Assembly (NCBI GenBank): GCA_023257325.1 | Contig: JALRCP010000211.1 | Location: forward strand, 1-10,258 | Source: Polynucleobacter sp. | GTDB taxonomy: Bacteria; Pseudomonadota; Gammaproteobacteria; Burkholderiales; Burkholderiaceae | Direction: 5' to 3' | DNA: 10,258 bases | Shown: in pieces, positions 7,008 through 10,258 of the stretch | Numbering within the stretch: the stretch's first letter is position 1 | Layout of the letters: every line of letters starts with the position of its first letter | The notes under the pieces: generated by a model | What the model saw: the letters and a program-made list of their open reading frames with translations, nothing else | Told to the model about the DNA's origin: nothing | The model's database searches: none | Position numbers and translations under genes: made by a program

Positions 7008-7808
7008 ATGGCTCATATTGTGTTAACTCGCCCCGCTGGTCAATCCATGCGATTGGCTGAGATGCTGCACCAGCGTTTGCCGAAGCTTCAGCAAATTCAG
7101 TTGCCACTCTTATCAATTGTTCCCAATGAAGACCCCAAGGATGCCCAACGATTAATCAATTTATTGCCCCAAATTGATTTGGCAATTTTTGTGAGTCCAA
7201 ATGCGGTTGAGTGCACCATGCGCATGCTGAAATCTGAATGGCCCAAGAATGTAGAGATTGGTGTGGTCGGCGGTGGCAGTATTCTTGCTCTTAAAAATCA
7301 TGGCATGACATCAGAGACAGGCTATCAAATTCATGCCCCGGCTCATGCTGCTGAATGGGATTCAGAAGGATTGTGGAAGGTTCTTACACAAGCAGACTCA
7401 TTGAATTCTTGGCGTAATAAAAAGGTACTTTTTCTCAAAGGTTTGGGTGGACGAGCTTGGTTAAGTGAGCAGATGTTGATGCAAGGCGCTGACATTTACT
7501 CGATTGAAACTTATCGAAGAATTCCTTTAGAGAGTGACTCACCACTTTGGTCAAATTTAGCCCAGGCCCCAGCATCCAAGTCGCTGTGCATTCTGACTTC
7601 ATCTGAAGCAACTCAACATTTCGCTGGCACTCTGGAAGCTAATCCATCCTGGGGAATGCTTTGGAAAGCAGAAGCTACTTTTTTATGCGCACACCCCAGA
7701 ATTGCAGAAGTAGCTCGTCAACTGGGATTTAAAAAGGTAGACGGTTGCTTGGCCGGTGATGATAATTTGCTGATTCAAATTGAGCATTGGTGGAATCAGT
7801 TACAGTAA
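7008..7808 (+). CDS. hemD: Uroporphyrinogen-III synthase
   Basis: Cyclises hydroxymethylbilane, the HemC product, with inversion of ring D to give uroporphyrinogen III. The 266-residue protein is slightly longer than E. coli HemD (246). HemD is poorly conserved, but the expected landmarks are present: VLTRPAGQS at 5-13, FVSPNAV at 61-67, FLKGLGGRAWLSEQM with the glycine-rich loop at 142-156 followed by IETYRRIP, LTSSEAT at 196-202, and the late AHPRIAEVARQLGF. The second half repeats the fold of the first, as usual for the two-domain family. No good Shine-Dalgarno precedes ATG 7008; translation may be coupled to hemC, whose stop is 14 bp upstream. Confidence 0.93.
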   Translation: MAHIVLTRPAGQSMRLAEMLHQRLPKLQQIQLPLLSIVPNEDPKDAQRLINLLPQIDLAIFVSPNAVECTMRMLKSEWPKNVEIGVVGGGSILALKNHGMTSETGYQIHAPAHAAEWDSEGLWKVLTQADSLNSWRNKKVLFLKGLGGRAWLSEQMLMQGADIYSIETYRRIPLESDSPLWSNLAQAPASKSLCILTSSEATQHFAGTLEANPSWGMLWKAEATFLCAHPRIAEVARQLGFKKVDGCLAGDDNLLIQIEHWWNQLQ

Positions 7809-7830
7809 CTAAAAGTATCGAACTGTGTCA

Positions 7831-7836
7831 AAAGGA
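7831..7836 (+). promoter_or_regulatory. Ribosome binding site deciding the hemX start
   Basis: AAAGGA lies six bases before ATG 7843. In-frame GTG 7825 and ATG 7837 are upstream of or touching this element, so ATG 7843 is preferred. Confidence 0.6.
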
Positions 7837-7842
7837 ATGGGC

Positions 7843-8583
7843 ATGACCGAGCAAGCAAATGAAATCAAGTTAAATGAAAAAGATTCAAACGAGTCAGCTC
7901 CTGCTTTGAGTAAGAAACAAGCTCAATCTGAAGCCTTGGGGAAGGGCTTGTGGAAGGCTCTATGGATTGCGATGGCCGTGTGTGTTTTATGGCTTGGGTT
8001 TGAAGGAGGTATTCGTCTTTACCACCGTCCTGCAAAGTTAGATACCCGCGTTACTGAACTTGAGGCGCAATTGGCTAAGGTGCTTCAACATGAAGCTGAG
8101 ATAAACCTAGTTTTAAAAAGCTCATCAGAGAACCAAAAAAATTTAGCCCCTGTGGCTTCCAAGATTGATCTCATGATTCATCAAATTGGACAATTGCCCA
8201 TGTTGGCAGCGCCTAATTTGACGGCGGCTCCAATTCAAAACATGCCAGTCACTCAATCATGGGTTGATAAAGTCTTTAAGGCCATTCAAAGCTTGGGGGA
8301 CCAATTGGTGCGTATTCAAGTGGTGGGGGATGTGAAAGATGTGGCTCTCACGCCCGCGGCACAAGACTTGGTTCGCCAGCAATTACGCCTTCATTTGTTG
8401 GGGGCTCGTGTGGCTTGGCTTTCGCAAATGCCACAAATGACTCAAGAAGATTTAGGTCAGGCCGAAAAACTATTGGCCAAGCATTTTCAGGTGGGCGCCA
8501 AGAGTGTGGTTGAAATGCAAAAAAACTTGAACGAGTTGCGTGCTGAAATTTCTAAAACGCAACCCGTGAAAAAAGGCCAGTAA
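7843..8583 (+). CDS. hemX: HemX family membrane protein
   Basis: A 246-residue protein of the HemX family, encoded with hemC and hemD in many beta- and gammaproteobacteria; its biochemical role is unsettled, and the old label 'uroporphyrinogen-III C-methyltransferase' is not supported by any methyltransferase motif here. Layout: a charged cytoplasmic N-terminus (1-35), one membrane helix at about 36-59 (LWKALWIAMAVCVLWLGFEG), a probable coiled coil at about 66-95 (LDTRVTELEAQLAKVL), a proline/alanine linker, and a conserved helical C-terminal part with VRQQLRLHLLGARVAWL. It is clearly shorter than E. coli HemX (about 390). The gene follows hemD by 34 bp and ends two bases before hemY starts. 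Confidence 0.85.
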   Translation: MTEQANEIKLNEKDSNESAPALSKKQAQSEALGKGLWKALWIAMAVCVLWLGFEGGIRLYHRPAKLDTRVTELEAQLAKVLQHEAEINLVLKSSSENQKNLAPVASKIDLMIHQIGQLPMLAAPNLTAAPIQNMPVTQSWVDKVFKAIQSLGDQLVRIQVVGDVKDVALTPAAQDLVRQQLRLHLLGARVAWLSQMPQMTQEDLGQAEKLLAKHFQVGAKSVVEMQKNLNELRAEISKTQPVKKGQ

Positions 8584-8585
8584 TC

Positions 8586-9779
8586 ATGCGTAGCGCACTG
8601 TGGTTTGCTTTCTTATTTGCCTTAGCGGTTGCGATTGCTTTGTTTGCAAGTAGCAATGGTGGGCATATCACTATTTATTTCCCGCCTTATCGCTTAGATA
8701 CTAGTCTTAATTTATTCATTGTGACAGTTCTGACGATTTTTGTGGTGGGCTTACTGGCTTGGCGAACTTTTGCAGCCATTCTAGATTTACCCAAGCAGGC
8801 AGCGGCTTATCGTCGCAAGCAGCGCGAGAGTCGTGCTGTTTCTTTATTATCTGAAGCAATTGAAGATATTTTTGCTGGACGTTTTTCCAAAGCATTAAGG
8901 GCAGCAGAAGCCGCCAGTGTTCATTCCAGCTTATCCGAAACAGCTGCTTTGTTGGCTGCGCGGTCTGCCCATCGTTTAAATCAATATGAATTGCGTGATC
9001 AATGGTTGGCAAAAATTCGTTCAGCAGATAAGCAACAAGCCAGATTGGTGGCAATGGCTGACATGCAAATGGATTCAAATGATGCCCAAGGAGCTTTAAA
9101 TACCATTGAGCAATTGCAAAAGGGTGGCGCACGTCAGTTATTTGTTCAAAGAATTGCCTTAAGAGCCAATCAACATTTGAAGCGTTGGGATGAGGTGTTG
9201 CGATTGACTCATAGCTTGAGTAAGCGCGATGCAATTCATCCAGTGGTGGCACAAAAAACAGTTCAAGAGGCTGTAGCTAAATTGGTTCAAGAAAAATCAA
9301 CCGACCATGAAGCTTTATTGGCCATTTGGAAAAGCCTACCGAAATCTGATCGCAAGGCCTCTAGGGTTGCTTTAGTGATGGCCAAAGGACTTGTGGCAGT
9401 GGGTCAATTTGATTTAGCCAGAGGGTTTATTGAAGAATCTTTGGATGAGCAGTGGGATGAAGCCTTGGTATCGATTTATCCAGATTGTTTGCCGGTTGGT
9501 TCAACCACATTAGTTTTAGCTCAGAAATTAGAGGCTTGGATGTTGAAATATCCCAGTGAGCCTGCATTAAGCTTGGCCTTGGCGAAAGTTTGTTTGGCTC
9601 AAAAGTTATGGGGTAAGGCTAAATCAAGTTTGCAGGGCGTTATTCGTGACCCTAAAACGAAACCCTATATGAGAGCCAATGCTCATATGACCATGGCCAA
9701 GTTACATGAAGAGCTTGAAGAGCTTACCGAAGCAGCTGAGCAATACAAATTGGCTGCGCAAATCTTTGCGCTCAATTGA
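8586..9779 (+). CDS. hemY: HemY family inner-membrane TPR protein
   Basis: A 397-residue protein, the usual length of proteobacterial HemY (this is not the Bacillus protoporphyrinogen oxidase of the same name). Two membrane helices are visible at about 3-21 and 42-58, separated by the conserved GHITIYFPPYRLDTSLN segment, typical of the HemY N-terminal domain. From about 85 on the protein is helical with TPR-like pairs, for example LLSEAIEDIFAGRFSKALRA and the C-terminal MAKLHEELEELTEAAEQYKLA. The family is tied to tetrapyrrole synthesis by gene context; its exact role is unproven, possibly scaffolding. AAAAGG lies nine bases before ATG 8586, and only two bases separate it from the hemX stop, so the two are very likely co-translated. 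Confidence 0.93.
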   Translation: MRSALWFAFLFALAVAIALFASSNGGHITIYFPPYRLDTSLNLFIVTVLTIFVVGLLAWRTFAAILDLPKQAAAYRRKQRESRAVSLLSEAIEDIFAGRFSKALRAAEAASVHSSLSETAALLAARSAHRLNQYELRDQWLAKIRSADKQQARLVAMADMQMDSNDAQGALNTIEQLQKGGARQLFVQRIALRANQHLKRWDEVLRLTHSLSKRDAIHPVVAQKTVQEAVAKLVQEKSTDHEALLAIWKSLPKSDRKASRVALVMAKGLVAVGQFDLARGFIEESLDEQWDEALVSIYPDCLPVGSTTLVLAQKLEAWMLKYPSEPALSLALAKVCLAQKLWGKAKSSLQGVIRDPKTKPYMRANAHMTMAKLHEELEELTEAAEQYKLAAQIFALN

Positions 9780-9787
9780 ATCTAAAG

Positions 9788-10258
9788 TTATTTGAGCCAG
9801 CGTAATAAACGCTCAGTGGTTTTATTGTATGGTGGGTGCGCCAATGCAGTGCCCATCCAGGCTTTAATACCTAAAAATCCTTTGGCTTGTAACACAGGCT
9901 TGTGATGACTGAAAGTGTCAAAGCCTGCTTTGCCGTGGTAAGCGCCCATACCGCTTGGCCCAATGCCGCCAAAAGGCAACTCTTCAACGCCTGCTTGAAG
10001 TAAGGTGTCATTCACACCAACGCTGCCAGCATGAGTTTTTGATAAAACTTGCCTCAGTATTTTTTTGTCTTTGCCAAACCAGTACAAAGCCAATGGTCGA
10101 TCTTTGCTGTTGATAAAGTCAATCGCATCTTCAGTTGACTGAATGCCAATGATTGGCAAGATGGGCCCAAAAATTTCCTCTTGCATGACCTGGCAGTTGG
10201 GTGAGACTTTTGTCAATATGACGGGCATGAAAGGAGGCTTGCCGGAGTCATTAGACTC
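9788..10258 (-). CDS. Aldehyde dehydrogenase, coniferyl-aldehyde-dehydrogenase type, C-terminal part (5' end outside window)
   Basis: NAD(P)-dependent oxidation of an aldehyde to the acid. About 156 C-terminal residues are visible and the frame is open to the right edge; the methionine at 10228 is internal. The family motif MQEEIFGPILPI is followed by RPLALYWFGKD, THAGSVGVND and the dense C-terminal signature LPFGGIGPSGMGAYHGKAGFDTFSH. The RPLALYWFGKD and YHGKAGFDTFSH forms are those of the coniferyl aldehyde dehydrogenase / fatty-aldehyde-like group rather than betaine or succinate-semialdehyde dehydrogenases. The catalytic cysteine and glutamate lie outside the window. The substrate cannot be inferred. 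The stop faces that of hemY across 8 bp. Confidence 0.92.
   Translation of the reverse strand, partial: ESNDSGKPPFMPVILTKVSPNCQVMQEEIFGPILPIIGIQSTEDAIDFINSKDRPLALYWFGKDKKILRQVLSKTHAGSVGVNDTLLQAGVEELPFGGIGPSGMGAYHGKAGFDTFSHHKPVLQAKGFLGIKAWMGTALAHPPYNKTTERLLRWLK

Noticed and set aside
8716..9252. 178-residue open frame on the minus strand opposite hemY
   Set aside because: It lies entirely antisense to a well-recognised HemY, has no recognisable domain and no Shine-Dalgarno or neighbour that supports it.
1..10258. A hidden novel system such as a defence island, mobile element, CRISPR array or biosynthetic cluster
   Set aside because: Every sizeable open stretch is explained by a recognised housekeeping family, spacers are short, and no direct-repeat array, transposase, integrase or tRNA was seen on either strand.

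Overview
The window reads as an ordinary, gene-dense stretch of chromosome from a betaproteobacterium of the order Burkholderiales. Protein sequences (long Dcd, ArgH, the AdiA-like decarboxylase, HemC/D/X/Y) look most like Burkholderiaceae, and the fairly AT-rich composition for that order suggests a Polynucleobacter-like freshwater lineage. The order is well supported; the genus is a guess from memory of the families.

Layout, left to right: the C-terminal end of fdhD (cut by the left edge) overlaps mobA by 17 bp, a molybdenum-cofactor/formate-dehydrogenase maturation pair. A stand-alone DsrE/TusD-like small sulfur-relay protein with a single cysteine follows, then dcd (dCTP deaminase), closed by a clear intrinsic terminator. 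A 164-bp non-coding gap precedes a large AdiA-like PLP-dependent Arg/Lys/Orn decarboxylase. A near-perfect palindromic terminator separates it from the convergent argH (argininosuccinate lyase, minus strand). argH is divergent from the haem operon hemC-hemD-hemX-hemY (plus strand), with only 35 bp between start codons. At the right edge, the C-terminal third of a minus-strand aldehyde dehydrogenase of the coniferyl-aldehyde dehydrogenase type converges on hemY with an 8-bp gap.

Functionally the window holds Moco maturation, pyrimidine deoxynucleotide supply (dCTP to dUTP), arginine metabolism at both ends (ArgH makes arginine, the decarboxylase may consume it) and the hydroxymethylbilane to uroporphyrinogen III steps of tetrapyrrole synthesis with the membrane proteins HemX and HemY.

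No tRNA, rRNA, CRISPR array, insertion sequence, phage gene or attachment site was recognised, and no non-coding stretch exceeds about 165 bp. I found no convincing undescribed system. The points most worth a second look are the orphan DsrE-like protein beside fdhD-mobA, and the very compact argH/hemC divergent control region, where -10-like and Shine-Dalgarno-like elements appear symmetrically on both strands.
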